DNA of 10,310 bases from Bacteroidales bacterium UBA4417 (GTDB lineage: Bacteria; Bacteroidota; Bacteroidia; Bacteroidales; UBA4417), in assembly GCA_002389705.1 (NCBI GenBank), contig DGQJ01000311.1, forward strand, positions 1 to 10,310, written 5' to 3'. Positions 1 through 8,675 of this stretch are shown here, one piece after another. The position numbers and the translations under genes are program-made. The first letter of the stretch is position 1. Every line of letters begins with the position of its first letter. The notes under the pieces are model-generated. The model searched no databases. It was not told the DNA's origin and saw only the letters and a program-made list of their open reading frames with translations.

Positions 1-305
1 AGATAATCGTTTGCGCCGTTATCGAGGGCTTTCACAATATCGTCTTCTGAATTGCGTACCGAAAGTATAATGATGGGGTTTTGGTACCATTCGCGGAGCA
101 TGTGCAATACATCGAGGCCATCAATATCCGGTAATCCTAAATCGAGGATAATCAAACCGGGCTGCTGCGATGCTGCCAGGGCAATGCCTTCCTTGCCTGT
201 AGAGGCTTCTGTAATTTTATAACCGTTGGCCGAAAGTGTAATTTCGAGCAACCTGCGAATCTGTATTTCATCGTCAATAATCAGGATGTTATCTTTTACA
301 TTCAT
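1..305 (-). CDS. kdpE: KdpE response regulator, receiver domain only (cut by window edge)
   Basis: This encodes the first 101 residues of a response regulator; the C-terminal part lies beyond position 1. The receiver fold is clear: acidic pair D11-D12 in the stretch ILIIDDE, phospho-acceptor D55 in LIILDLGLPDIDG, and the switch serine in IIILSVR. The conserved lysine and the expected winged-helix DNA-binding domain are outside the window. The ATG at 305-303 follows the kdpD TAA (308-306) with no gap, so the two are translationally coupled. In the Kdp family, KdpE is phosphorylated by KdpD and activates the kdp structural genes. The assignment as KdpE rests on this pairing as much as on the receiver sequence. 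Confidence 0.93.
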   Translation of the reverse strand, partial: MNVKDNILIIDDEIQIRRLLEITLSANGYKITEASTGKEGIALAASQQPGLIILDLGLPDIDGLDVLHMLREWYQNPIIILSVRNSEDDIVKALDNGANDY

Positions 306-2993
306 TTACACCTGTGTTTTATTTAATGAATTGAGATCAGATATTTCCACCGGTACATTGATGGTAAACAAAGCGCCCCCATTCTGCCGGTTTTCGACAG
401 TTACTGTACCTCTATGGGCTTCAACGAAACCTTTTACAATCGATAAACCTAATCCTGTGCCACCCGCTTTTGCTTGTTTGCCCCGGTAAAATTTATTAAA
501 AACGGAGTTTATATCGTCAGCAGAAAATCCCTCGCCGCGATCCATAACCTGAATGGTGAGAAAACCATTATCGTAAAAAAACTTAAGCCTGATCCGGCTG
601 CCTGCAGGCGAATGTTGGGTGGCATTCAGCAACAGGTTGTGCAACACCTGCTCCATCAGGCCGAAATCAATATTTACCATCGGCATGTTCGATGGGATGA
701 TGATGGAAAGTTTAAACGGCTTTAATTCGGTAAGCAATGAATCAGCTACCCTGTTTGCCAGATCGTGTATATCACACCAATCAAGCCGCGGGGTAATCAG
801 GCCTGATTCGAGCCTCGACATATTCAGCAGATTTTCAATAAGCCTGTTGAGCCGGATTGAAGCAGTGTTAATTTCAAAATAAAGTTTTTTCCTGGTTTCT
901 TCGGGATATTCCTGTGCCAGCAAAGTATCCGAAGCGCCTAATATAGTGGCTACCGGAATGCGGAGTTCGTGCGAAAGGGAGTTAAAAAGGATTTTGTATA
1001 ATTTTTCCGATTCGCTGATGATGTATGTTCTTTTTGCAGCATCGCGCAAAATCTCGCGTTCAAATTTTCCTGTAATCTGCGACAGACAGGCCTCCCAAAA
1101 AAGTTCCTCGCCATGCGTAAACACTCCTATCTGCCTGAAAGCTATTACTCCAATCGTGCTGTTATTTCCCATCATAGGCGAAAATGTAAAATCGCTCGAA
1201 GGCAGCGTATCCGTATATTTTCCTGCTTTTATGGAGTTTTTAAATACCCAGTTGGCTATACTCAGATCATTTTCGGTAAAGTTACTTTCCAGATTTCCCT
1301 CGGCCAGGGGTTGAAGTAAGCCCTGATCATTATGAAGAAAAATAAACGCGTCGAGCTTAAAATATTTTTGAATGTATTTGGTGGCCACCTTTGTAACTTC
1401 TTCTATACCTGAAATAACAGAAAGATCCCTGGTGAGTTGATAAAGAGCATTTGTCCTTTCTTCACGTATCCTGATTTTATACTCCTGTCGGCGCACGCGT
1501 GAAGTCAAAATCCCGTTCAGCAGGGCAATGATAAAAAACATAACGAGCATAAGCACATCCAAAGGATTTTCGACGTGCAGTGTAAACTGTGGCGGTATAA
1601 AAAACATGTCCCATATCAGGGCACTAAGCACAGAAGCTAAAAGTATAGGTCCTGTACCAAAAAATATAGCCAACACGGATACAAGAAACAACAAGGCAAA
1701 CGAAACGGCCTGGTAACCAATTAAATCATTAACCAAATAACACAAAAAAGAGATTAAAACAACCATCGAACTTACAGCAAAGTATTGCTTGTATCCGGAT
1801 GTAAATGAAGGCAGAACTACTTTTTTCCCAAAATTATCTTTTGCCTGTTTATCAGCTCCCAGAATGTACACATCAATATTACCGGAGTACCTGATCAGCC
1901 TGTTCACAAAATTGCCCAGCCTGAACATGGAGTAAAGGTTACGTACACGTGGTTTGGCTACCAGTATGTGCGTTACATTCTCCTTTTGCGCAAACTCAAC
2001 TATAGCACGTACTATATTGTCGTTGGTAGTTATACGAATTTGAATCCCCAGTTGTTTTGCCAGCTTAATGTTTTTGTCAAGCTGCTCTCGTTCTTTATCC
2101 GTAAGCTTATGCGATGCTTCAACATATAAAGCCTGAATCTGGGCTCCCATGGAATACGACAGGTTTTTGGCCCATCGTAGCAAGCGGGTCGATTGCTGGC
2201 GGTAGTCGATAGCAACAAGCAGGTGCAGACCTGATTTCCAGGGACCGCGAATGCGCTTGTGCTGCATATAATCGTGCAGTTGCTTATCAACCCTGTCGGC
2301 TACAATGCGCAAAGCCATTTCCCGGAGTGCAGTGATGTTTCCTCTTCTGAAAAAGTTTTCAACAGCATTTTTCGAATTTTCGGGCGCATACACTTTCCCG
2401 TCAGCCAGGCGCTGCAACAGTTCTTCAGGAGTGAGGTCAATTAATTCGACCTCATCGGCACTTTCAAATATTTCATCGGGTAACGTCTCCCTAACTGCAA
2501 TTCCGGTAATCTGGGTCACGGTTTCGGATCGGCTCTCGAGGTGCTGAACGTTTAAGGTTGTAAATACATTGATGCCGTTTTCGAGCAATTCCTGAACATC
2601 CTGGTACCTCTTGGTGTGCCTGCTTCCGGGAGCATTGGTGTGTGCCAGTTCATCCACCAGAACAATCTGGGGATTGCGTTCAAGTATTGCATCCAGATCC
2701 ATTTCCTGAACTACAGTAGACTTGTATGTGTAGGTTTTCCGGGGAATTAACTCGAAACCTTCAACCAGTTCTGCTGTTTCTTTCCGGTTATGGGTCTCGA
2801 TGTAACCAATTATGATTTCATTCCCCTTCGATTTTTCAGCCTGGGCAGTCTGCAACATGGTGTATGTTTTGCCTACACCTGCACACATGCCGAAAAAAAT
2901 TTTCAGTTTTCCCCGCTTTCCTTTCTCTTCTTCATTAATCAATGAAGCCAGCAGGTCATCGGGATTTGGACGGCTATGGTCGAAATGGTTCAT
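306..2993 (-). CDS. kdpD: KdpD osmosensitive K+ sensor histidine kinase
   Basis: This is a full-length 895-residue membrane sensor kinase, the usual KdpD size. Domains in order: the N-terminal KdpD domain (about 25-235) with Walker A GMCAGVGKT at 35-43 and VDELAHTNAPGSRHTKRY from 113; a USP-like domain (about 253-380); four closely packed membrane spans (about 403-500) followed by the basic stretch SRVRRQEYKIRIR; a GAF-like region (about 515-645); a HisKA helix with phospho-acceptor H675 in NSLSHELR; and a HATPase domain with N-box N786/N790, G1 box DRGEGF (818-823), F-box FNKFYRG and G2 box GGTGLGLS (844-851). All catalytic boxes look intact. The ATG overlaps the kdpC stop by four bases (ATGA), so the sensor is co-translated with the pump. 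Family knowledge: it reads external K+/turgor and controls the phosphorylation of KdpE. The basic stretch after TM4 corresponds to the region implicated in sensing in E. coli. Confidence 0.97.
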   Translation of the reverse strand: MNHFDHSRPNPDDLLASLINEEEKGKRGKLKIFFGMCAGVGKTYTMLQTAQAEKSKGNEIIIGYIETHNRKETAELVEGFELIPRKTYTYKSTVVQEMDLDAILERNPQIVLVDELAHTNAPGSRHTKRYQDVQELLENGINVFTTLNVQHLESRSETVTQITGIAVRETLPDEIFESADEVELIDLTPEELLQRLADGKVYAPENSKNAVENFFRRGNITALREMALRIVADRVDKQLHDYMQHKRIRGPWKSGLHLLVAIDYRQQSTRLLRWAKNLSYSMGAQIQALYVEASHKLTDKEREQLDKNIKLAKQLGIQIRITTNDNIVRAIVEFAQKENVTHILVAKPRVRNLYSMFRLGNFVNRLIRYSGNIDVYILGADKQAKDNFGKKVVLPSFTSGYKQYFAVSSMVVLISFLCYLVNDLIGYQAVSFALLFLVSVLAIFFGTGPILLASVLSALIWDMFFIPPQFTLHVENPLDVLMLVMFFIIALLNGILTSRVRRQEYKIRIREERTNALYQLTRDLSVISGIEEVTKVATKYIQKYFKLDAFIFLHNDQGLLQPLAEGNLESNFTENDLSIANWVFKNSIKAGKYTDTLPSSDFTFSPMMGNNSTIGVIAFRQIGVFTHGEELFWEACLSQITGKFEREILRDAAKRTYIISESEKLYKILFNSLSHELRIPVATILGASDTLLAQEYPEETRKKLYFEINTASIRLNRLIENLLNMSRLESGLITPRLDWCDIHDLANRVADSLLTELKPFKLSIIIPSNMPMVNIDFGLMEQVLHNLLLNATQHSPAGSRIRLKFFYDNGFLTIQVMDRGEGFSADDINSVFNKFYRGKQAKAGGTGLGLSIVKGFVEAHRGTVTVENRQNGGALFTINVPVEISDLNSLNKTQV

Positions 2994-3562
2994 CTGATTT
3001 TATCCAGCTCTAAATTAAGCAATAAAACATTTACTCTTTCTTCACCCAAAACTAAAATTTGAGGCTTCTCTGTTAAACGGTTTACACAGGCAATAAGCTG
3101 TTGCTTTTGAGCGACATTAAAATTTCGGGCTGTTGCAATTCGGTTTACCTGCAACAAAGCCGACTGTTTGGAAATATGAGGGTCGAGACCGCTTGCCGAT
3201 GCAAAAAGCATTTCAGCCGGAATTTGAGATAAACTGTCCAATTGATTAAACTTAATGAAATGCTGTTTACGCTCAATAACCTGCTGTTTCAATTTTGAAT
3301 TGGTCAAACCGTAATTTGAACCACCCGAAGGCAAAGGATTATATGAAATTGCGGAGGGACGGGAGGAAAAATATATCGTACTGTCGAATTGTTGCCCGAT
3401 AAGTTCACTTCCGATTTTTTTATTGTCATTAATCAGCAAACTGCCGTTAGCTTTGGCAGGGAATACAACCTGTGCAATTCCGGTAACAAAAAGCGGGTAA
3501 AGAACTCCGGTTAAAACGGTAAAGAACAGGAAGATTTTTAACGATATGATTAGTGTTTTCAT
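2990..3562 (-). CDS. kdpC: KdpC, K+-transporting ATPase accessory subunit
   Basis: A 190-residue protein of typical KdpC length, with one N-terminal membrane span (about 6-30) and a periplasmic domain. Family signatures are visible in order: GSELIGQ (51-57), YFSSRPSA (64-71), SGGSNYGLT (79-87), the hallmark FASASGLDPHIS (120-131) and RIATAR (141-146). KdpC sits beside KdpA in the pump complex and is needed for assembly and high-affinity transport. It lies 11 nt downstream of kdpB, and its TGA overlaps the kdpD ATG, which fits one polycistronic message. Nothing is missing. Confidence 0.97.
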   Translation of the reverse strand: MKTLIISLKIFLFFTVLTGVLYPLFVTGIAQVVFPAKANGSLLINDNKKIGSELIGQQFDSTIYFSSRPSAISYNPLPSGGSNYGLTNSKLKQQVIERKQHFIKFNQLDSLSQIPAEMLFASASGLDPHISKQSALLQVNRIATARNFNVAQKQQLIACVNRLTEKPQILVLGEERVNVLLLNLELDKIR

Positions 3563-3573
3563 TTTATTATTCT

Positions 3574-5652
3574 TTAAAGGTTGATCAAAATGTCAATAAT
3601 TTTAATCCCGGCGAAAGGCGCAATTAATCCACCTAATCCGAAAATCAGCAAATTTCGCATTAAAGCCTGGTTAGCAGAAACAGGGCGATAGCGGACACCT
3701 TTTAATGCCAGTGGAACTAAAAGCATAATTATGAGCGCATTAAAGACTACAGCACTGAGGATGGCACTTTGTGGTGAGCCAAGATTCATGATATTAAGCG
3801 CAGAGAGTGGACCAATTCCCGTTTTTCCTGAATAAAGCGAAATTGCAATAGCCGGAATGATGGCAAAGTATTTGGCTACATCGTTCGCAATGCTAAAAGT
3901 GGTAAGTGCTCCGCGTGTCATAAGTAATTGCTTGCCTACTTCTACCACCTCAATTAATTTGGTGGGGTTGCTGTCGAGGTCAACCATATTTCCGGCTTCG
4001 CGGGCCGCCTGTGTGCCTGAGTTCATCGCTATACCAATATCGGCCTGAGCAAGTGCCGGAGCATCATTGGTACCATCGCCAATCATACCAACTAAATGTC
4101 CGTTTGCCTGTTCTTCACGTATTCGGCGAAGTTTATCTTCGGGTTTGGCTTCTGCCATAAAATCATCAACTCCGGCTTCGGCTGCAATAGCCGCAGCAGT
4201 TAAGGAATTATCGCCTGTAATCATCACTGTTTTAATCCCCATTTTACGCAGTTCCGCAAAACGTTGTTTAATGCCTCCTTTTACAATGTCTTTTAAATGA
4301 ATTACACCCAATACCTTATTATCTTCTGCAACAACAAGGGGTGTAGCCCCCTGCTGTGCTAATTCAGAAACAATTTCCTGAATTTTTTGAGGGTAAAAAC
4401 CATTGTTATTGAGAATAAATGTTTTTATGGCTTCCGAAGAACCTTTTCTAATCTGTTGTACATGACCTCCTTCTGTTTTTAAATCCACTCCACTCATGCG
4501 GGATTGAGCAGTGAAAGGTATGAACACGGCGTTCATTTCATGGACTTCTCTGCCGCGAATATTAAATTTTTCTTTTGCAAGTATTACTATGGAACGTCCC
4601 TCAGGCGTTTCGTCCGATAATGATGAGAGTTGAGCTGCATCGGCAAGTTTTTCAATGCTCACATTTTCGGCAGGTATAAAATCGGTTGCCATGCGGTTGC
4701 CCAGGGTTATTGTTCCGGTTTTATCAAGCAAAAGTACATCAACATCTCCAGCGGCTTCAATAGCCCTGCCACTTGTAGCAATAACATTGCGTTGCAAAAG
4801 TCTGTCCATACCACTTATTCCAATAGCACTTAACAGTCCTCCAATTGTAGTAGGAATTAAACATACCAGCAAAGCAATTAACACCGGAAGGCTCAAATTT
4901 TGAGTTAAAGACAGTCCTGATGCAGTTAGTCCATAGTGAAAAAATGCCGGAAGGGTTACTACTGCCAAAAGAAATATTATTGATAATCCTGAAAGCAAGA
5001 TAGAAAGAGCTATTTCATTTGGTGTTTTCTGACGTTTTGCCCCTTCTACCAAAGAAATCATACGGTCGATAAACGTATTGCCAGGTTCGCTTGTAATTTG
5101 TACTAAAATTCGGTCGCTGATAACCTTGGTTCCTCCGGTAACAGCTGAACGGTCGCCCCCGCTTTCCCTAATAACCGGGGCAGATTCGCCAGTAATAGCC
5201 GATTCGTCAACACTTGCAACGCCTTCAATAACTTCGCCATCGGAAGGTATTACATCGCCGGTCTCACAAACAACTATATCTCCTTTTTTAAGTTCGGTTG
5301 CAAAAATGGAAAATTCCTGTTTGCCTTCGAGTTTTCGGGCTTTAGTCTGGGTGCGGTTTTTACGTAATGTGTCGGCTTGTGCTTTGCCCCTTCCTTCGGC
5401 GATAGCTTCCGAAAAATTGGCAAACAATACTGTGAACCATAACCAAATTGCTATTTGCAGGTTAAATGAGGAAAAAGCTTGTTGGAAAATACCTGCAAAT
5501 ACAACAAATGTAGTAAGTACCGCACCGATGCCGACGATAAAAATAACCGGATTTTTTATCAGTGATACAGGGTTTAATTTATTTATGCTATCCGCTGCGG
5601 CCTGTAATACTATCTTTTTATTGAAAAGACTGGTTTTATGTTTTGTACTCAT
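3574..5652 (-). CDS. kdpB: KdpB, P-type ATPase catalytic subunit of the Kdp K+ pump
   Basis: A complete 692-residue P-type ATPase that hydrolyses ATP to drive K+ import through KdpA. Visible motifs: the actuator TGES at 154-157, the membrane CLIPTTIGG (P267) in TM4, the phosphorylation site DKTGT with D310, the nucleotide-pocket segment [10 protein letters not shown] (F380), KGSSEAI (K403), MITGDN (477-482) and the hinge GDGTNDAP (525-532). The TM5 residues D591 and K594 in ANDVAKYF correspond to the E. coli Asp/Lys pair linked to ion transfer. S157 in TGES matches the serine whose phosphorylation inhibits E. coli KdpB, so that control point is retained. The start ATG is preceded by an AT-rich stretch without a clear Shine-Dalgarno sequence, as is common in Bacteroidetes. 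It is separated from kdpA by a repeat-bearing spacer. Confidence 0.98.
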   Translation of the reverse strand: MSTKHKTSLFNKKIVLQAAADSINKLNPVSLIKNPVIFIVGIGAVLTTFVVFAGIFQQAFSSFNLQIAIWLWFTVLFANFSEAIAEGRGKAQADTLRKNRTQTKARKLEGKQEFSIFATELKKGDIVVCETGDVIPSDGEVIEGVASVDESAITGESAPVIRESGGDRSAVTGGTKVISDRILVQITSEPGNTFIDRMISLVEGAKRQKTPNEIALSILLSGLSIIFLLAVVTLPAFFHYGLTASGLSLTQNLSLPVLIALLVCLIPTTIGGLLSAIGISGMDRLLQRNVIATSGRAIEAAGDVDVLLLDKTGTITLGNRMATDFIPAENVSIEKLADAAQLSSLSDETPEGRSIVILAKEKFNIRGREVHEMNAVFIPFTAQSRMSGVDLKTEGGHVQQIRKGSSEAIKTFILNNNGFYPQKIQEIVSELAQQGATPLVVAEDNKVLGVIHLKDIVKGGIKQRFAELRKMGIKTVMITGDNSLTAAAIAAEAGVDDFMAEAKPEDKLRRIREEQANGHLVGMIGDGTNDAPALAQADIGIAMNSGTQAAREAGNMVDLDSNPTKLIEVVEVGKQLLMTRGALTTFSIANDVAKYFAIIPAIAISLYSGKTGIGPLSALNIMNLGSPQSAILSAVVFNALIIMLLVPLALKGVRYRPVSANQALMRNLLIFGLGGLIAPFAGIKIIDILINL

Positions 5653-5678
5653 GATTTTTTTTATTTAAACATGTTCGG

Positions 5679-5764
5679 ATTTGAAGATTTGGGAATTTGA
5701 AGATTTGAAGATCATCTGAAGGGGAGTATTGTGCTAAATAATAACATTTTCAAATTTTCAGATT
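5679..5764. repeat. Direct and inverted repeats in the kdpA-kdpB spacer
   Basis: The 119-nt spacer between kdpA and kdpB carries ATTTGAAGATTTG twice, at 5679-5691 and 5695-5707, and its first ten bases again at 5703-5712. An imperfect inverted copy, CAAATTTTCAGAT (11 of 13 positions), lies at 5751-5763. The opposed copies could pair in the kdp mRNA to form a long, weak hairpin between the two cistrons. Short TTTGAA-type repeats of this kind are common in AT-rich Bacteroidetes spacers. There is no coding potential and no transposase, so I call it simply a repeat. Any effect on kdpB expression is inference. Confidence 0.6.
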
Positions 5765-5771
5765 ATTCTTG

Positions 5772-7463
5772 TCAGAATGTTATCGCACTATTCATCAGAA
5801 AATGCTCCACAACAGGACCAAGCGATAAAGCCGGGAAATAGGTTAATCCTCCCACAATCAGGATTACTGAAATCAGTAAACCAATAAACAACCAGTTATC
5901 CGTGCGGAATGTACCTAAAGATGGAGGGGTGGTTTTCTTCGATGCCAGGCTTCCGGCGATTGCCAATATCGGAATAATTACACCAAAACGGCCTATCAGC
6001 ATCCCAATACCAAGTGTCAGATTGTAAAACAATGTGTTTGCATTAAGTCCTGCAAAGGCACTGCCATTGTTTCCGGCTGCTGACGAATAAGCATAAAGAA
6101 TTTCGGAAAAACCGTGTGGTCCGGCATTATTCAAACTTGATAATCCGTAACTACTCACCGAGGCCCATGCTGTGAAAACAAGAATCACAAAACTGGTTGA
6201 CAGGTTAGCGATGATGGCCATCTTAACTTCGAAAGCTTCTATTTTCTTGCCCAGGTATTCAGGGGTTCGTCCAACCATAAGCCCGGCAATAAATACAGTC
6301 AGGATTATAAACACAACCATTCCGTAAAGCCCCGCTCCAACTCCTCCGAAAATAATTTCGCCCAGCATCATATTGATCATGGCAACCATGCCTGAAAATG
6401 GTGAAAGGCTGTCGTGCATCGCATTTACTGCTCCGCAGGAAGCATCGGTGGTAACTACTGAAAATAGAACGCTGTTGGTGATTCCGAATCGGGTTTCTTT
6501 GCCTTCCATTAAGGGCAGGTTACCGAAAATTGGATTAGCAGAATATTCCGCATACAATGAAATACCTAATCCTGCCAGGAATAAAATCATCATCGCCGCA
6601 AAAATAGTCCAACCCTGCCGGCTGGATTTCACAAACCTGCCATAGGTATAGGTTAATCCTGCAGGAATAATGAATATGGCCAGTATTTGAAGAAAATTAC
6701 TGAAAGGAGTAGGATTTTCGAAGGGATGGGCGGCATTGGCGTTAAAAAATCCGCCTCCGTTGGTGCCCAACTGTTTGATTGCAATCTGTGAAGCTGCGGG
6801 ACCCATCGGGAGAACCTGCTGAGTACCTTGTAAAGTTTGTACAGTTTCATAGGAATTGAAATTCTGCACAACGCCCTGGCTTACCAGAACAACAGCAAAC
6901 AGGATTGAAAGTGGTAAAAGGATATAAAGAGTGGCGCGCGTAAGATCGGTCCAGAAATTACCGATTTTATCCGTACTTTTCCGGGAGATACCCCGTATCA
7001 GCGCAATTACCACGGCTATTCCGGTTGCTGCACTTACAAAATTCTGAACGGCAAGCCCGATCATTTGAACAAAATAGCTCATAGTTGTCTCACCGGCATA
7101 TCCCTGCCAGTTAGTATTGGTCATAAAACTTACAGCTGTGTTAAAGGCTGAATGCCACGAAACATTGGTAAGATTAGCAGGATTCAAGGGCAGATAAGCC
7201 TGGAAGACCTGTATCAGGAATAAAAACAAGAATCCCGCCAGGTTAAAAGCCAGCAACCCGAACGTGTATGATTTCCAATTGGTTTCTTCATCAGGATTAA
7301 TCCTGATGAATTTATATGTCAGCCTTTCGAGCCAGCCTAAAACGGGTAACATAAAATGTTTTTCCCCGTTAAATACCTTGCTCATAAAATTGCCCATAAT
7401 GGGTGTAAGCCCTATCAATAAGGCAATAAAAAGAGCAATCTGCAGAAAATCCTGTATTGTCAT
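5772..7463 (-). CDS. kdpA: KdpA, K+-binding channel-like subunit
   Basis: A complete 563-residue, multi-span inner-membrane protein, close to the usual KdpA length of about 560. The four selectivity-filter loops of this potassium-channel-like family are recognisable: TNTNWQGYAGET (115-126, with Q120), GTNGGGFFNANAAHPFENPT (233-252), ASCGAVNAMHDS (341-352) and AAGNNGSAFAGL (462-473). GEIIFGGVGAGLYGM (368-382) is also typical. KdpA selects and binds K+ from the periplasm and passes it to KdpB. The ATG at 7463 lies 105 nt after the preceding microprotein's stop, and this leader can fold into a long stem. The 3' end is followed by a repeat-bearing spacer before kdpB. Confidence 0.98.
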   Translation of the reverse strand: MTIQDFLQIALFIALLIGLTPIMGNFMSKVFNGEKHFMLPVLGWLERLTYKFIRINPDEETNWKSYTFGLLAFNLAGFLFLFLIQVFQAYLPLNPANLTNVSWHSAFNTAVSFMTNTNWQGYAGETTMSYFVQMIGLAVQNFVSAATGIAVVIALIRGISRKSTDKIGNFWTDLTRATLYILLPLSILFAVVLVSQGVVQNFNSYETVQTLQGTQQVLPMGPAASQIAIKQLGTNGGGFFNANAAHPFENPTPFSNFLQILAIFIIPAGLTYTYGRFVKSSRQGWTIFAAMMILFLAGLGISLYAEYSANPIFGNLPLMEGKETRFGITNSVLFSVVTTDASCGAVNAMHDSLSPFSGMVAMINMMLGEIIFGGVGAGLYGMVVFIILTVFIAGLMVGRTPEYLGKKIEAFEVKMAIIANLSTSFVILVFTAWASVSSYGLSSLNNAGPHGFSEILYAYSSAAGNNGSAFAGLNANTLFYNLTLGIGMLIGRFGVIIPILAIAGSLASKKTTPPSLGTFRTDNWLFIGLLISVILIVGGLTYFPALSLGPVVEHFLMNSAITF

Positions 7464-7519
7464 AGTATCTCTTTTAAAATTTATTCATTAAGTGAAGTTA
7501 TTTACCTTTAATTATAACA

Positions 7520-7576
7520 GGAATTTAAGATTAGCCACCAGGAGTCCCCTGACGGAATACGACCAATCCTATTTCC
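7520..7576 (-). promoter_or_regulatory. Candidate structured RNA leader of kdpA
   Basis: On the transcribed strand, TAGGATTGG (7571-7563) can pair with CTAATCTTA (7534-7526) over nine continuous base pairs (two G-U). Outside a 1x2 internal loop, GGAA (7576-7573) pairs with TTCC (7523-7520). The enclosed segment holds a second hairpin, CAGGG-GAC-TCCTG (7551-7539). The block is visibly richer in G+C than the flanking spacer. The stop codon of the 35-residue ORF (7571-7569) is inside the 5' arm, so a terminating ribosome would open the stem. No U-run follows, so it does not look like an intrinsic terminator. I do not recognise a known riboswitch class. The pairing is read from sequence; function is inference. 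Confidence 0.4.
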
Positions 7577-7676
7577 ATATTCTATTTTTTTTTGTTTTTG
7601 ATGGCGATAAAACCACGTAAAGCAATAAGAGAATTGCGAAAAACGCCACTATTGCAACATCATAATCATCTATCAT
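7569..7676 (-). CDS. KdpF-like single-span microprotein upstream of kdpA
   Basis: A 35-residue ORF beginning MIDDYDVAIVAFFAILLLLY and ending in a basic tail with SPSKTKK. It has one strongly hydrophobic helix (about residues 7-23) with a short acidic N-terminus and a positive C-terminus, implying the tail is cytoplasmic. Size, topology and position directly ahead of kdpA match KdpF, the tiny subunit that stabilises E. coli KdpFABC. The match is by pattern, since KdpF proteins are too short for strong similarity. A TAA four codons upstream in frame fixes the ATG at 7676 as the only reasonable start. Its stop lies inside the candidate leader stem, so it could instead act as a translated leader. 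A better KdpF match occurs further upstream at 8676-8804. Confidence 0.6.
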   Translation of the reverse strand: MIDDYDVAIVAFFAILLLLYVVLSPSKTKKNRIWK

Positions 7677-7748
7677 CTGGTTGATCTTTTATGAACATTA
7701 AAACAACTTTTGTATCGCGACATGAATTTTTCGGTTTACCACTATTTA

Positions 7749-8509
7749 CTATAATGTTATCCCGATTACCAGTGAAACAAAATCGCCACGGGAGTATGTA
7801 GCCGAAGGATTTACTATTAATGCAGCCTTTACCGGTAACGAAAATGAATCAGTAATTTTCACTGCCTTAGTTACACTGGTTCCACAGAGAAAGACTTTTT
7901 CCCGGCTTCTGGATTAAAATTGGTTACACCATAATTATTATATAATCCGGTCCAGGGAGTAAATCCAAAAAACACAGTAGCGATTCCCCTTGTATATCCC
8001 GGTTCAATATAAGTTGAAAATGCCTGTTTGGTTGTATCTTCTGCTTGCTTATCAAATCCGTAAAACATAGTGTTCCATGTAACACTTATTGGTAATTTCT
8101 CAGAACCTGCATACCCTATTGAACCTTCGAGCCGATGACTGGTTTCGCTATTCGTGTAATCGAAATAATCAGATTTATCAAAATTCCAGTTGTAATCAGT
8201 AAATGTAAATTTGAATTGCCCGGCTGTATATGACAGGTAAGTATCAAGTTCTTTGTAACTTCCTGTAAAATCAGTCGATCCCCAAACACCAATTTCAAAA
8301 TTGGCTTGTGTAAAAGCTAAAGTGGGCTGTAAATTAGGCGTGGGACTTGAGGTTGACAGTGAGTCTCTCCATACATAAGAACTTACCAGATCAGCTGAAA
8401 TTTTAAAATGTGAATCTGAACCAGCTTTTTGAGATTTCGAAACGAAAGGAATCAGTAAAATTGTGATCGTACCTAAAACCGTTCCCAATAATTTGAGTCT
8501 GCTTTTCAT
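7749..8509 (-). pseudogene. Putative outer-membrane porin with a 3'-end frameshift
   Basis: The intact reading frame (8509-7871) gives 212 residues: a signal peptide (about 1-26, basic start then LLGTVLGTITILLIPF) followed by beta-barrel-like sequence with ADLVSSYVWRD, EIGVWGS and FFGFTPWTGLYN. This resembles TorF-type putative porins. It stops at 7871 without a barrel-closing strand. In the -1 frame the missing C-terminus follows immediately (7871-7749): TKAVKITDSFSLPVKAALIV, then NPSATYSRGDFVSLVIGITL and a TAG. A loss of one base, or a deletion of similar phase, between about 7875 and 7890 would explain both halves. The repaired protein would be about 253 residues. The ATG overlaps the preceding 51-residue ORF by four bases. 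A likely role is K+ passage across the outer membrane, inferred from its position in the kdp operon. A sequencing error is an alternative to a real mutation. Confidence 0.75.
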
Positions 8510-8661
8510 AAATGTGCGGATTTTTGATGGATTTCTTTATTGTCTTTTGTATCATTGTAGTAGAACTTGTCCAATTTAAGCAGATGCCCTACCAGGTGTC
8601 CGACTGCAAAAAGGCAGGCCAAACCACCCAGAAACTCCAATGAGACTACAAAGTTTTCCAT
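8506..8661 (-). CDS. Unrecognised 51-residue single-span protein in the kdp operon
   Basis: A 51-residue ORF starting MENFVVSLEFLGGLACLFAV, with one hydrophobic helix (about 4-29) and a polar, charged tail rich in Lys, Asp and Asn. The helix exit GHLLKLDKF echoes the exit of the adjacent KdpF (SLVKPEKF), so it may be a diverged KdpF paralogue, but I do not recognise the family. Its TGA overlaps the porin ATG (ATGA) and it starts 14 nt after the KdpF stop. Such tight coupling on both sides argues that it is a real, translated gene. Confidence 0.6.
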   Translation of the reverse strand: MENFVVSLEFLGGLACLFAVGHLVGHLLKLDKFYYNDTKDNKEIHQKSAHL

Positions 8662-8675
8662 TGTATGTCAAAAGT

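Noticed and set aside
2030..2290. Open frame of 86 codons on the minus strand
   Set aside because: It is an out-of-frame shadow inside kdpD over the USP-like domain.
5078..5668. Open frame of 196 codons on the plus strand
   Set aside because: It lies antisense to kdpB and its translation is Ser/Pro/Thr-rich shadow sequence without recognisable domains.
5679..5712. CRISPR-like repeats
   Set aside because: The copies are only 10-13 bp, overlap each other, and have no unique spacers or cas genes nearby.
7539..7551. Intrinsic terminator between the microprotein and kdpA
   Set aside because: The hairpin has no following U-run, and termination here would silence the downstream pump genes.
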